55,206 nucleotides of DNA from an uncultured Dehalococcoidia bacterium (GCA_903844685.1 CAIMUM010000139.1:1-55206); one strand, 5' to 3'. Positions 16,017 through 24,666 are shown, counted from the first letter of the stretch. Notes: generated by a model not told the origin, from the sequence alone. Numbers and translations are program-made.

Positions 16017-16195
16017 CGCTGATTTGCATTGACATCAAATTCATCCATCTGATACAATCTGACTCCGGGCCGGCATCTCTCCCTTCACCTGATGATTTGC
16101 GATACACCCGGGCATACTTATCATATACGTAATTCCGTTTAGCATGCCTGGCTTCACGGTTTGGCCGAAAATAAATATCATGCAAAGGAGGCTTA

Positions 16196-17290
16196 ATGAA
16201 ACTCACTATTAGTGTAATCAAGGCTGATATAGGTGGATGGGTGGGACATTGCAGCATGCACCCGGACCTGATGGCAGAAGGCGAGACCTGCATGGCTAAG
16301 GCTAAGAAGTCCGGGCTGCTCATCGATTACCATGTCACCCGCTGCGGCGACGACCTGCAGTTCATCATGACTCACAAGCACGGCATCGACAATAGCAAGG
16401 TCCACGAGATGGCCTGGAATGCTTTCAAGAGCTGCACCGCCATCGCCAAGAAATTAAAACTGCATGGCGCGGGACAGGACCTGCTCTCGGACGCCTTCTC
16501 CGGCAACGTCAAGGGCCAGGGGCCGGGCGTGGCCGAGATGGAAATCGACGAGCGCGAGGCAGAGCCGGTCATCGTCTTCATGGCCGATAAGACGGCCTCC
16601 GGCGCATGGAATCTGCCGCTTTACTCGATATTCTGCGACCCCTTCAACACCATCGGCCTGGTTATCTCCTCCAATATGCACGCGGGCTTCAAGTTCGAAG
16701 TGCATGACGTCAAAGAGAGCAAACGCATCATCTTTGACTGCCCCGACGAGATCTACGACATGCTCGTCTTCATAGGGGCGCCGTCACGCTATACGGTTAA
16801 GTCGGTTTATTCCCGCGAAACGGGTGAGATAGCTGCTACCTCATCCACGCAAAAGCTGTCCCTGCTTGCCGGGCGCTACGTGGGCAAGGATGACCCCGTC
16901 TGCATCGTGCGGGCGCAGGGCATCTTCCCGGCGGTCGGCGAAGTATTGGAGCCTTTCGCCCGGCCGCACATCGTGGAAGGCTGGATGCGCGGCTCGCATA
17001 ACGGCCCGCTCACACCCGTGTCGGTGAAAGGATGCAACCCCACGCGTTTCGACGGCCCGCCGCGCGTTATCGCCGCAGGCTTCCAACTCGCTGAAGGCAA
17101 GCTGGTGGGACCGGTCGACATGTTCGACGACGTGGCCTTCGACAATGCCCGGCAGCAGGCCATGGACATGGCCGATATGCTCAGGCGGCACGGCCCCTTC
17201 GAACCCCACCGGCTGCCTCTGGACGAGATGGAATATACCACCATGCCGCAGGTTATGAAAAAGCTGGCCAAACGCTTCGAGAAGCTTTAA
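16196..17290 (+). CDS. fbp: Fructose 1,6-bisphosphate aldolase/phosphatase (archaeal type, class V)
   Basis: The 364-residue protein matches the bifunctional FBP aldolase/phosphatase of archaea and deep-branching bacteria, which joins triose phosphates and dephosphorylates the product, making gluconeogenesis unidirectional. It opens 'MKLTISVIKADIGGWVGH', with the Asp and His used for Mg binding, and has 'RCGDDLQFIMTH'. The Schiff-base Lys and partner Tyr are seen as Y199-x2-K202 in 'SRYTVKSVYS'. 'AAAGGAGG' precedes the ATG. rdgB starts 8 bp downstream, suggesting cotranscription. The upstream 180 bp show no convincing promoter. Confidence 0.95.
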   Translation: MKLTISVIKADIGGWVGHCSMHPDLMAEGETCMAKAKKSGLLIDYHVTRCGDDLQFIMTHKHGIDNSKVHEMAWNAFKSCTAIAKKLKLHGAGQDLLSDAFSGNVKGQGPGVAEMEIDEREAEPVIVFMADKTASGAWNLPLYSIFCDPFNTIGLVISSNMHAGFKFEVHDVKESKRIIFDCPDEIYDMLVFIGAPSRYTVKSVYSRETGEIAATSSTQKLSLLAGRYVGKDDPVCIVRAQGIFPAVGEVLEPFARPHIVEGWMRGSHNGPLTPVSVKGCNPTRFDGPPRVIAAGFQLAEGKLVGPVDMFDDVAFDNARQQAMDMADMLRRHGPFEPHRLPLDEMEYTTMPQVMKKLAKRFEKL

Positions 17291-17298
17291 CCAACCCC

Positions 17299-17898
17299 AT
17301 GCTTAGGGTATTGCTGGCCACCACCAATAAGGGCAAGGCCGCCGAATACAGGGACCTGCTCAAAGGGCTGGATATCGAGACGGTAACGCTCGACCAGGCC
17401 GGCATCAGCCGGGAAGCTGAAGAGAACTATACTACATTTGAAGAGAACGCCCGCGCCAAGGCCGAGTTTTACGCGGCCCTGAGCGGGCTTCTTACATTAG
17501 CGGACGATTCCGGGCTGGAGGTGGATGCACTGGGAGGGGAACCCGGCGTACGCTCCTCGCGCTACGCCGGGGATAACGCCGCAGACGCCGAGCGCGTCAG
17601 CTTCCTGTTAAACAAGCTCAGGGATATCCCGCAGGACATGCGGCAGGCCAGGTTCAAATGCGTCATAGCTATCGCTCAACCGGGCAAGCTGACGCAGACC
17701 ACGGAGGGCATCTGTGTGGGCCGCATCGCTCTCGAGCCGAAAGGGGACAACGGTTTCGGCTATGATCCCATCTTCTTCCTGCCGGAATATAATAAGACCG
17801 TAGCCGAGTTGCCGCCCGACGTTAAGAACCTCATCAGCCACAGGGGACGGGCGGCCGAAAAAGCGCGCCGCCTGCTGGCCGGCCGGACCGGGGCGTAA
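17299..17898 (+). CDS. rdgB: XTP/dITP diphosphatase (RdgB/HAM1)
   Basis: This is a house-cleaning pyrophosphatase that removes deaminated purine nucleotides (dITP, XTP) from the pool. Family motifs are all present: 'LLATTNKGKAAEY' at the N-terminus, 'TFEENARAKA', 'ADDSGLEVDALGGEPGV', 'GFGYDPIF' and the C-terminal 'ISHRGRA'. The 199-residue length is normal. It lies 8 bp downstream of fbp and about 95 bp upstream of the Fur-family gene. Confidence 0.95.
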   Translation: MLRVLLATTNKGKAAEYRDLLKGLDIETVTLDQAGISREAEENYTTFEENARAKAEFYAALSGLLTLADDSGLEVDALGGEPGVRSSRYAGDNAADAERVSFLLNKLRDIPQDMRQARFKCVIAIAQPGKLTQTTEGICVGRIALEPKGDNGFGYDPIFFLPEYNKTVAELPPDVKNLISHRGRAAEKARRLLAGRTGA

Positions 17899-17956
17899 CT
17901 ACTCCCCGTGACTTCAACTTCTTTAAGCCCCCTGCACACTCGTTTCCGTATCTTTA

Positions 17957-17985
17957 TTGCAAATAATTTGCAGTAGCATTAATAT
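17957..17985 (+). promoter_or_regulatory. Candidate promoter of fur-feoA-feoB
   Basis: The -35 'TTGCAA' (17957-17962) and -10 'TAATAT' (17980-17985) are 17 bp apart. The expected start point falls at about 17992, next to the proposed GTG start, so the transcript may be leaderless. The -35 lies inside the Fur-box-like palindrome. Confidence 0.5.
17958..17972. promoter_or_regulatory. 7-1-7 inverted repeat, candidate Fur/Zur/PerR-type operator
   Basis: 'TGCAAATAATTTGCA' is a perfect 7-1-7 palindrome, the same architecture as Fur, Zur and PerR boxes (for example TGATAATNATTATCA). It overlaps the -35 region in front of a Fur-family gene and feoAB, consistent with metal-dependent autorepression. 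Confidence 0.6.
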
Positions 17986-17992
17986 TAATGGC

Positions 17993-18406
17993 GTGAAGCT
18001 CAATGAAACAATTCTGAAAAGCCCTGGTTCACGTATGACCTCACAGCGGGCCCTGGTATTCGACATCATCAGCCGCGGGGGCGTGCACCTTGGAGCAGAC
18101 GAGATTTACGCCAGGGCGCGCCGCAAAAACCCGCGCATCAGCCTTTCCACCGTCTACCGGGCTATAGGTAAATTTAAGGAACTGGGACTGGTGGTTGAAT
18201 CGCACCTGGGACAGGAGCACCACCACTACGAGGCCGGGCGTAACAGCAGCCACTTCCACCTGGTCTGCATAGGCTGCGGGTCCGTGATCGAATTTGAATA
18301 TCCATTAGTGAAAAGGGTCAGGAACGAGATCGCCAGGACCGGCGGCTTCAAAATCGTCAGCGCGGAAATGAACCTGAGCGGCTACTGCCCGCAGTGCCGG
18401 GCTTGA
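17993..18406 (+). CDS. Fur family metal-responsive transcriptional regulator
   Basis: The protein has the Fur winged-helix ('RMTSQRALVFDIIS', 'ISLSTVYRAIGKFKELGLV') and the dimerisation domain with metal ligands ('EHHHYEAG', 'HFHLVCIGCG') and the C-terminal structural zinc pair 'CPQC'. I choose GTG 17993, since the next in-frame ATG would cut the first helix and the track start (TTG 17957) overlaps the promoter; no Shine-Dalgarno is evident. It ends 3 bp before feoA, so it is likely an iron (Fur) regulator of the operon. Zur or PerR function cannot be excluded by sequence. Confidence 0.85.
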   Translation: MKLNETILKSPGSRMTSQRALVFDIISRGGVHLGADEIYARARRKNPRISLSTVYRAIGKFKELGLVVESHLGQEHHHYEAGRNSSHFHLVCIGCGSVIEFEYPLVKRVRNEIARTGGFKIVSAEMNLSGYCPQCRA

Positions 18407-18408
18407 GC

Positions 18409-18678
18409 ATGGAAAACGGCTTGATTACGCTTTCACAAATGAAGGACGGCCAGCAGGCGGTGGTATCGGCTGTGGAGGGAGGCCACGGACTTGAGGAGAA
18501 GCTCACGGCCATGGGCATCAGGCCGGGCAAGCTCATCACGCGGTTCTGCTCCATGTACCTGCGCGGTCCCATCACCGTGCGCATCGACAACGTGCAGGTT
18601 TCGCTGGGACGCGGCATCGCGGATAAAATACTGGTGGTACCGGGCGTAGTCACCGATGAAAATACTGCTTGCCGGTAA
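18409..18678 (+). CDS. feoA: Ferrous iron transport protein A (FeoA, SH3-like)
   Basis: The 89-residue protein has the FeoA SH3-like beta-barrel pattern, 'LTAMGIRPGKLIT' followed by 'GPITVRIDNVQVSLGRGIADKILV'. FeoA is a cytoplasmic accessory factor of the FeoB ferrous iron transporter. ATG 18409 lies just after the Fur stop. Its 3' end overlaps feoB by 23 bp, so translation of the two is probably coupled. Confidence 0.92.
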   Translation: MENGLITLSQMKDGQQAVVSAVEGGHGLEEKLTAMGIRPGKLITRFCSMYLRGPITVRIDNVQVSLGRGIADKILVVPGVVTDENTACR

Positions 18679-20365
18679 TCCCGGCGCTGGCAAGAGTGTC
18701 CTCTTCTCGCACCTGACGGGTTCGCACGTAATCTCGGATAATTACCCCGGCACCGCCATCGGCTTCTCCTCCGGGCACATGCAGGTAGGTCAGCAAGAGG
18801 CTGAGGTTATAGATACGCCCGGCGTCTATTCCCTGGAAAGCTCGGGCAAGGCCGGCGAGGTGGCGCGGCAGATGCTCAGGTCGGGCGACATCATCATCAA
18901 TGTGGTCAATGCCACCAACCTGGAGCGTGATTTATACCTGACTCTGGAGCTGCTCGAGGAAAGGATACCCGTAATCGTCGCTCTCAATGTCTGGGACGAC
19001 GCACGCCATATCGGCATTAGCATAGATTTAATCGCCCTCGAGCGCATGCTGGGCGTGCCCGTTATGCCCACCGTGGCCACCACGGGCGAAGGCATCAAGG
19101 ACCTGGTGGAAAGCATCCCGCGCGCTGTAATGCGTGCCAACCCCACCGCCACAAGGGAGGAACGCTGGGCACGGATCGGCGAGATAATCGGGCAGGTGCA
19201 ACAGGTCACGCACCGCCACCACACTTTCGGTGAAACCCTGGCCGACGCTACCGTGAAACCACTGTCCGGCACTCTCATAGCCCTGCTGGTAGCCGTCTCC
19301 GTTTTCCTGTTTGTTCGCTATGGCGGGGACGCCCTCTACCGCTTCGTCGCCGATCCGATTTTCAAAATGCTCTGGCTGCCGGTGGTATCGTGGGTAAGCA
19401 CCTTTACGGGCAGCAGCGGCTTTTTGCACGATATTTTAATCGGCAGGCTGGTCAACGGGCGGATAGATTTCGTGGAATCGTGGGGGTTGCTGACCACGGC
19501 CCTTTACGTGCCCTTCGCCCTGGTACTGCCCTATATCGTCACCTTCTACTTCGCGCTGGGACTGCTCGAGGATACGGGCTACCTGCCGCGCCTGGCGGTG
19601 ATGATCGATACCGTCATGCACCGCTTCGGCATGCACGGCTACGCCATCATACCCACCATCTTAGGTTTCGGCTGCAACGTACCGGCCATGCTGGCCACCC
19701 GCGTGCTGGAGAGCCGCAAGGAGCGCTTCATCGCCATGACGCTCATCTCCATCGCCGTGCCCTGCGCCTCACTGCAGGCACTCATCCTGGGTATTGTCGG
19801 CCAGCACGGCATACAGTATGTGGCCATTATCTATGCCACCCTGCTTCTGGCCTGGGTCATTATCGGCATCCTGCTTAACCTCATGGTGAAGGGCTTCACG
19901 CCGGAGTTGCTGATAGAGATACCCCCCTACCGATTGTTCCCCTGGAGGCTGACCGTGGAGAAGCTCTGGCTGAGGGTGCGTGGCTTTATCGTCGAGGCTG
20001 TCCCCATCATGATCATAGCCATCCCGGTCATCAATATACTTAATATGGTCGGCGTTTTCCAGGCCATCGCCAACTTCACCGCCCCGGTCATCAGCGGGCT
20101 GCTGGGTCTGCCTAAAGACGCCATAGCCGCCATCTTCGTCGCCTTCTTCCGCATGGATGCCGCCATGGCGCTGCTGGCCCCGCTGGGACTGTCCGCCAAG
20201 CAACTTGTAGTCAGCAGCATCGTACTGGTGATGTTCTTCCCCTGCATCGCCACCCTGGCCATCATGTTCAGGGAGATGGGCTTCCGCAGCCTGCTTAAAT
20301 CCCTGGGCATCATGATCCTGGCCGGCCTGACCGCCGGCGGGTTAATCAACCTGTTGCCTATCTGA
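18656..20365 (+). CDS. feoB: Ferrous iron transporter FeoB (short form)
   Basis: An N-terminal G domain shows G1 'GNPGAGKS', G2 region 'YPGTAIG', G3 'DTPGVYSL' and G4 'NVWD'. It is followed by a helical linker and a membrane domain of about seven to eight spans containing the two 'Gate' regions ('GFGCNVPAMLATR' and 'VMFFPCIATLAIM'). Fe(II) is imported across the cytoplasmic membrane. At 569 residues it is shorter than the roughly 700-residue E. coli form and has no C-terminal cytoplasmic extension. G1 has 'GAGKS' rather than the more common 'NSGKT/S'. The start overlaps feoA by 23 bp. Confidence 0.95.
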   Translation: MKILLAGNPGAGKSVLFSHLTGSHVISDNYPGTAIGFSSGHMQVGQQEAEVIDTPGVYSLESSGKAGEVARQMLRSGDIIINVVNATNLERDLYLTLELLEERIPVIVALNVWDDARHIGISIDLIALERMLGVPVMPTVATTGEGIKDLVESIPRAVMRANPTATREERWARIGEIIGQVQQVTHRHHTFGETLADATVKPLSGTLIALLVAVSVFLFVRYGGDALYRFVADPIFKMLWLPVVSWVSTFTGSSGFLHDILIGRLVNGRIDFVESWGLLTTALYVPFALVLPYIVTFYFALGLLEDTGYLPRLAVMIDTVMHRFGMHGYAIIPTILGFGCNVPAMLATRVLESRKERFIAMTLISIAVPCASLQALILGIVGQHGIQYVAIIYATLLLAWVIIGILLNLMVKGFTPELLIEIPPYRLFPWRLTVEKLWLRVRGFIVEAVPIMIIAIPVINILNMVGVFQAIANFTAPVISGLLGLPKDAIAAIFVAFFRMDAAMALLAPLGLSAKQLVVSSIVLVMFFPCIATLAIMFREMGFRSLLKSLGIMILAGLTAGGLINLLPI

Positions 20366-20449
20366 TAAAAGCGCATATTTGCCCGCCTGCCCTTATAAAG
20401 TGCTATCCTATTAAGTCGGCGCAAAATTTCTCATCTAAGGAGTCCCCCC

Positions 20450-22390
20450 ATGTCAGATAAATACGCAGTCCTCTTTCAGCCCATTAAAATCAATAGCATG
20501 GAGGTTAAAAACCGCCTGGCCGTCCCGCCCATGGGCAGCGGATTCGCCGCCGACGGCGGCGGGGTCTCAGACAGGCTGATCAAGTACCATGAGCAGAGGG
20601 CTAAGGGCGGCTTCGGCATGATCATAGTCGAGGTGACCGCCATCGACGGCGAGCGGGGACTGGGCAGCGGGCACCAGCTCTGCCTGCATGACGACAAGCT
20701 TATCCCCGGATTCCGCAGGCTGGCGGATACCGTGCATAAATACGGCACGAAACTGGTCATCCAGCTTTACCACCCGGGCCGCAGCACCTTCCCCATGTTC
20801 ATCGGCGGCAAAGCCCCTATCTCAGCCTCCGACGTACCCGACCCGGTACTGCGCCAGGTTCCCCAGGCCATGACCATTGATGAAATTAAAGACATGGTGG
20901 AGAAATACGCCCAGGGCGCGCGCCGCGCCAGGGAGGCAGGCTGCGACGCTGCAGAACTGCACGGTGCGCACGGCTACCTGATCGCCCAATTTATGTCCGC
21001 TTATGCCAACAGGCGCACTGACGAGTACGGTGGGGGTTTTGACGGCTTTGTGCGCTTCCCGCTCGAGATAGTCAAAAGGACGCGCGAACTGGTCGGGCCG
21101 GACTTCCCACTGCTCTTCCGCATCAGCGCCGACGAGGCCGTGCCGCTGGGACGTACCGTGCCCGAGAGCATCGAGGTTATGAAAAAGCTGGTAGCAGCCG
21201 GCATAGATGCCGTGGACGTCTCCATCGGGGTATATGAGTCAGCCCAGTATACCAGCGCACCGCCTGATATGCCTCAGGGCTTCAACGCGGAGACTTCACT
21301 GAAATTCAAGCAGGCTTTCAAAATACCGGTGCTGGTAGCGGGCCGCATCAATGCGCCGTCCGTGGCAGCGGATATCATCAGGTCGGGCAAGGCTGACATA
21401 GTGCACATCGGCAGGCAGTCGCTCAGCGACCCCGAATGGCCGAACAAGGTCAGGCAAGACAAGGAGAGCGAGATCGTCAAGTGCCTCTCCTGCAATGAAG
21501 CCTGCATCGAGGGACTGGCCATCTGGTTGAGGCCTTCCATCACATGCGTGCAGAACCTCGCCTGTGGCAGGGAGGAGTTGTACGCCCGGCCTAAGGCCGC
21601 GAAACCAAAGAGGGTGCTGGTGGCGGGCGGAGGCCCCGGAGGATTGGAGGCCGCGCGCACGGCAGCCCTGCGCGGACATAAAGTAACTCTGTATGAGAAA
21701 GACGGTTACCTCGGCGGGCAGACCAAGCTGACCTCAATCCCGCCCGGCAAGGAGGTCTACCAGGAGGTGGCAAGGTCCCGTATAGCCGCTCTCAAGAAGC
21801 TGGGCGTTGATATCCACTGCGGGCAGCGGCTGACCGCGGATATGGTCAGGCAGATCAAGCCTGATGTACTGATAATCGCCACCGGCTCTGAACCGGCCAT
21901 ACCCAATATACCCGGCGTTAACGGCAAGAACGTGATGAGCGCGCGCAAAGCCCTCTGCTTCGCCGAGGTCGGTGACAACGTGCTCGTCATCGGCGGAGGC
22001 CTGGTCGGCTGCGAAACAGCCGACTACCTGGCCGGCCAGGGTAAGAACGTCACCATCGTGGAAATGCTCAAATACACCGCCCATGACATCGGCCCGGCCG
22101 CGCGTTTCTTCCTGCGCAAACGCCTCAAAGAGAAGCAGGTGAAAATCCTCACCCAGGCCACCGTCAAATCAATTGCCGCCGAAGCTGTTACCATCGATTC
22201 TCCGGGCGGAGAGCAGAAGCTCGGCCCTTTCGACACCGTCGTGCTGGCAGCCGGGGCTACCGCCGTGAACGACCTCGAGGCACAGGTTAAAGGACTGGTT
22301 CCCGAGGTTTACGTTATCGGCGACGCGTCTAAGCCGGGGAAGATCCTGGCCGCGGTGGAAAAGGGCGCCGAGGTAGCGCTCGCGCTGTAA
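20450..22390 (+). CDS. Old-yellow-enzyme/2,4-dienoyl-CoA reductase-type NADH:flavin oxidoreductase
   Basis: The 646-residue protein has an N-terminal FMN TIM barrel (about 1-340; 'NRLAVPPMGSGF', 'AAELHGAHGYLIAQF', 'RRTDEYGG'), a four-Cys cluster motif ('CLSCNEAC' and later 'CVQNLACG') for [4Fe-4S], and a C-terminal FAD/NAD(P)H module ('VLVAGGGPGGLEAAR', 'VLVIGGGLVGCETADYL'). This is the layout of 2,4-dienoyl-CoA reductase and 2-enoate reductase. It probably reduces C=C bonds of enoates or dienoyl-CoAs. 'AAGGAG' precedes the ATG. It appears monocistronic. The substrate is unknown. Confidence 0.9.
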   Translation: MSDKYAVLFQPIKINSMEVKNRLAVPPMGSGFAADGGGVSDRLIKYHEQRAKGGFGMIIVEVTAIDGERGLGSGHQLCLHDDKLIPGFRRLADTVHKYGTKLVIQLYHPGRSTFPMFIGGKAPISASDVPDPVLRQVPQAMTIDEIKDMVEKYAQGARRAREAGCDAAELHGAHGYLIAQFMSAYANRRTDEYGGGFDGFVRFPLEIVKRTRELVGPDFPLLFRISADEAVPLGRTVPESIEVMKKLVAAGIDAVDVSIGVYESAQYTSAPPDMPQGFNAETSLKFKQAFKIPVLVAGRINAPSVAADIIRSGKADIVHIGRQSLSDPEWPNKVRQDKESEIVKCLSCNEACIEGLAIWLRPSITCVQNLACGREELYARPKAAKPKRVLVAGGGPGGLEAARTAALRGHKVTLYEKDGYLGGQTKLTSIPPGKEVYQEVARSRIAALKKLGVDIHCGQRLTADMVRQIKPDVLIIATGSEPAIPNIPGVNGKNVMSARKALCFAEVGDNVLVIGGGLVGCETADYLAGQGKNVTIVEMLKYTAHDIGPAARFFLRKRLKEKQVKILTQATVKSIAAEAVTIDSPGGEQKLGPFDTVVLAAGATAVNDLEAQVKGLVPEVYVIGDASKPGKILAAVEKGAEVALAL

Positions 22391-22455
22391 TCTTGCATTC
22401 CTCGCAGAAAGTGCTAAAATATTCGGCCAGATAACCGAAAGGATGAAAACAACAA

Positions 22456-22629
22456 ATGGAATTTTCCGTACAACCTGTAAAAATACAGAATGAAGACGGC
22501 CGGTGGTTCATGGTGGTCAGCCGCATTGAGGGTGGCTACCTGGCGCGTGACAGCGTAACCAGCGACCTGGTTTACATGAAGCACAGCGACATAGCCGGCA
22601 GGGAAGAGGCCGCGCCGGGCAACTGCTAA
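22456..22629 (+). CDS. Small hypothetical protein, 57 aa
   Basis: This ORF is below the track cutoff. ATG 22456 opens a 57-codon frame with a beta-strand-rich start ('MEFSVQPVKIQNEDGRW') and a single C-terminal Cys. 'AAAGGA' lies upstream at a long spacing (about 13 nt). It fills the space between the reductase gene and the rplU promoter. The sequence shows normal codon use for this genome and no recognised family; it could be a real small protein or chance. Confidence 0.45.
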   Translation: MEFSVQPVKIQNEDGRWFMVVSRIEGGYLARDSVTSDLVYMKHSDIAGREEAAPGNC

Positions 22630-22696
22630 ACTATTTACGGTTTGCCGCTCTGCTGCGCTGAATACGCATTTCAACAGCATTATCGCACTGTAAAAT

Positions 22697-22725
22697 TTGA
22701 CACAAAGGCGACCCGCTGATATATT
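22697..22725 (+). promoter_or_regulatory. Strong promoter of rplU-rpmA-rpmE
   Basis: Consensus -35 'TTGACA' (22697-22702) and -10 'TATATT' (22720-22725) are separated by 17 bp, with a TG extension before the -10. It lies 33 bp upstream of the rplU start and is close to the best possible housekeeping sigma promoter. Confidence 0.8.
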
Positions 22726-22758
22726 TATACGGTTATTGTTATTCGCAGGAATGAGGAA

Positions 22759-23139
22759 ATGAGCAATTCATACGCTATAGTCGCCACCGGCGGCAAACAA
22801 TTCAGAGTCAGGACCAGCCAGGTCATCAACGTCGAGCTCCTGCAAGTCGAAAAGGGCAAGGACGTTGAGTTGAGCCCGGTACTGATGATTGCCGACGGCG
22901 AAGAAGTCATCATCGGCACACCGGCAATCGAGGGAGCCAAGGTCATAGCTACCTGCATCGAGCAGGGCAAGAGCCGCAAGATAATAGTTTTCCGCTATAA
23001 GAACAAGGTGCGCGAACGCAGGAAGACCGGCCACAGACAACCTTATACCAGGCTATTGATAAAAGAGATCGTCAAGCCGGGCAGCAAGGTTACCAAAAAG
23101 ACCGCCAAAGCTAAGGCCGCCAGCGGAGGTGACAACTAA
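22759..23139 (+). CDS. rplU: 50S ribosomal protein L21
   Basis: This 126-residue protein matches L21: '[14 protein letters not shown]' at the N-terminus, '[21 protein letters not shown]' and '[18 protein letters not shown]' in the C-terminal half. L21 binds 23S rRNA in the large subunit. A Lys/Ala-rich tail extends the C-terminus slightly. 'AGGAA' precedes the ATG. The stop overlaps the rpmA start (TAATG). Confidence 0.97.
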   Translation: MSNSYAIVATGGKQFRVRTSQVINVELLQVEKGKDVELSPVLMIADGEEVIIGTPAIEGAKVIATCIEQGKSRKIIVFRYKNKVRERRKTGHRQPYTRLLIKEIVKPGSKVTKKTAKAKAASGGDN

Positions 23140-23402
23140 TGGCACATAAAAAAGGCGGCGGCAGCACACGCGGCGGCCGCGATAGCAATCCTAAACGGCT
23201 GGGGGTCAAACGCTACGGTGGGGAAGCTGTGCGCGCCGGCACCATCATCGTCAGGCAGCGCGGCACCAGGATACACCCGGGCACCAATGTCGGCTGCGGC
23301 AGGGATTACACGCTCTTTGCCACCATAGATGGCCTGGTCACATTTGAGCCCCACGCCAAGAACAAGAAAAAGGTCAGCGTTTACCCGGGACAAACATCGT
23401 GA
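23139..23402 (+). CDS. rpmA: 50S ribosomal protein L27
   Basis: The protein begins '[22 protein letters not shown]', the highly conserved L27 N-terminus that reaches the peptidyl transferase centre, without the cleavable extension seen in Firmicutes. '[19 protein letters not shown]' is also typical. The length of 87 residues is normal. It overlaps rplU at its start and rpmE at its end (GTGA). Confidence 0.98.
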   Translation: MAHKKGGGSTRGGRDSNPKRLGVKRYGGEAVRAGTIIVRQRGTRIHPGTNVGCGRDYTLFATIDGLVTFEPHAKNKKKVSVYPGQTS

Positions 23403-23614
23403 AAGAGAAAATTCATCCAAAGTATTTTACCGATGCCAAGGTGACCTGCTCATGCGGCAATACCTTTACCACGGGCTCCACCAGGCAGACCCTCAGGGTC
23501 GAGCTTTGCAATAAGTGCCACCCTTTCTTCACCGGCGAGCAAAAGATTATCGATACGGCCGGCCGCGTTGAGCGCTTCAACAAGAAGTACAAGCGGGAGA
23601 AAAAAGAACTGTAG
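23399..23614 (+). CDS. rpmE: 50S ribosomal protein L31 (zinc-binding type)
   Basis: The 71-residue L31 is of the C+ type: '[10 protein letters not shown]' and '[12 protein letters not shown]' supply the zinc ligands. It sits at the subunit bridge of the 70S ribosome. The start is a GTG that overlaps the rpmA stop. It ends just before a strong intrinsic terminator. Confidence 0.97.
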   Translation: MKEKIHPKYFTDAKVTCSCGNTFTTGSTRQTLRVELCNKCHPFFTGEQKIIDTAGRVERFNKKYKREKKEL

Positions 23615-23631
23615 CCTCCTTTCGCACTACC

Positions 23632-23667
23632 AAAAGGGGCGGGCAAATCGGCCGCCCCTTTTTTTTA
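23632..23667 (+). terminator. Intrinsic terminator after rpmE
   Basis: A GC-rich stem 'AAAAGGGGCGG' pairs with 'CCGCCCCTTTT', with a short loop, and is followed by an unbroken run of T. The T-tract ends six bases before the ATG of the next gene. Confidence 0.88.
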
Positions 23668-23671
23668 TCGG

Positions 23672-24571
23672 ATGAATAAAGATAAGCCTTTTTACTACGG
23701 CGGGCAAGCATTGATGGGTGGCGTGATGATACGTGGCCGCAACAGCCTGGCCATAGCTGTGCGAAAAATGGATGGCAGCATCGACGTCAGCAGCCGCCCC
23801 CTGGCGACCCTCTATAAAGGCAAATGGCGGGAAATACCATTTATCAGGGGCGTCATCGCCCTCATCGAGGCCGTCGTCCTGGGCACAGGCGCCCTGATGT
23901 ACTCAGCCCAGGTATCCACTGAGACAGAGCAGGACAAAATCACCCCGGGCATGATCTGGGGCAGCGTGGCGCTGGGAGTGGCGCTGGCGGTCGCCCTGTT
24001 CTTTGTGCTGCCCCTGCTGGCGGCACGGCTGCTGGATCCTTTCATTTCCTCAGCATTCGTCAGTAACCTTATTGAAGGAATCATACGCATCATATTTTTC
24101 ATCGTTTACCTTGCGCTAATCGGCCGCATGAAGGACATCCACGAGATATTCGCCTATCACGGAGCCGAGCACATGTCGGTCAACGCCTACGAGGCCGGTG
24201 TGCCCCTCGAGGCAGGTGCGGTAAAGCATTATTCCACCGCCCACACACGTTGCGGCACCAGTTTCCTGCTGGTGGTGCTTGTACTTTCCATACTGGTCTT
24301 CGCCCTGCTCGGCCGCCCCAATATCTGGATCAGCATAATGTCACGTATACTGCTTATCCCCGTCATTGCTGCTATCAGCTACGAACTGATCAAGTTCGAG
24401 GCCGCCTACAGCGGCAACCGCTTCATCTACTGGCTGCTCCTGCCCGGCCTCTGGCTGCAGGCCCTGACCACGCGTCAGCCGGACGACAGCCAGCTCGAAG
24501 TGGCCATCCAGGCCATGAAAAAGGCGCTTGAAACTGATGGGGTAACGGTTTCAGAAGTTCAGGCTGCCTGA
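23672..24571 (+). CDS. DUF1385 family membrane protein
   Basis: The protein begins 'YYGGQALMGGVMIRGRNSLA', the DUF1385 hallmark, and contains 'IFAYHGAEHMSVNAYEAG' with conserved His and Glu, followed by 'HTRCGTSFLLVV'. About five membrane spans are visible. The family commonly lies between rpmE and prfA in Chloroflexota and Firmicutes, and its role is unknown. ATG 23672 is immediately after the rpmE terminator and has no Shine-Dalgarno, so expression may rely on terminator read-through or leaderless initiation. No prfA follows here; the neighbour is a stress protein. Confidence 0.88.
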   Translation: MNKDKPFYYGGQALMGGVMIRGRNSLAIAVRKMDGSIDVSSRPLATLYKGKWREIPFIRGVIALIEAVVLGTGALMYSAQVSTETEQDKITPGMIWGSVALGVALAVALFFVLPLLAARLLDPFISSAFVSNLIEGIIRIIFFIVYLALIGRMKDIHEIFAYHGAEHMSVNAYEAGVPLEAGAVKHYSTAHTRCGTSFLLVVLVLSILVFALLGRPNIWISIMSRILLIPVIAAISYELIKFEAAYSGNRFIYWLLLPGLWLQALTTRQPDDSQLEVAIQAMKKALETDGVTVSEVQAA

Positions 24572-24591
24572 CCATATCGATACGGCTGTAT

Positions 24592-24621
24592 TTGACAGTT
24601 CCTACAATAAAAACCTATTAT
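24592..24621 (+). promoter_or_regulatory. Promoter of the universal stress protein gene
   Basis: Consensus -35 'TTGACA' (24592-24597), an 18-bp spacer and -10 'TATTAT' (24616-24621), 45 bp upstream of the ATG. Confidence 0.65.
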
Positions 24622-24666
24622 CATCATGCATTTGCGTTGTCTGAATACGCTCCCGGGAGGTAAGCG

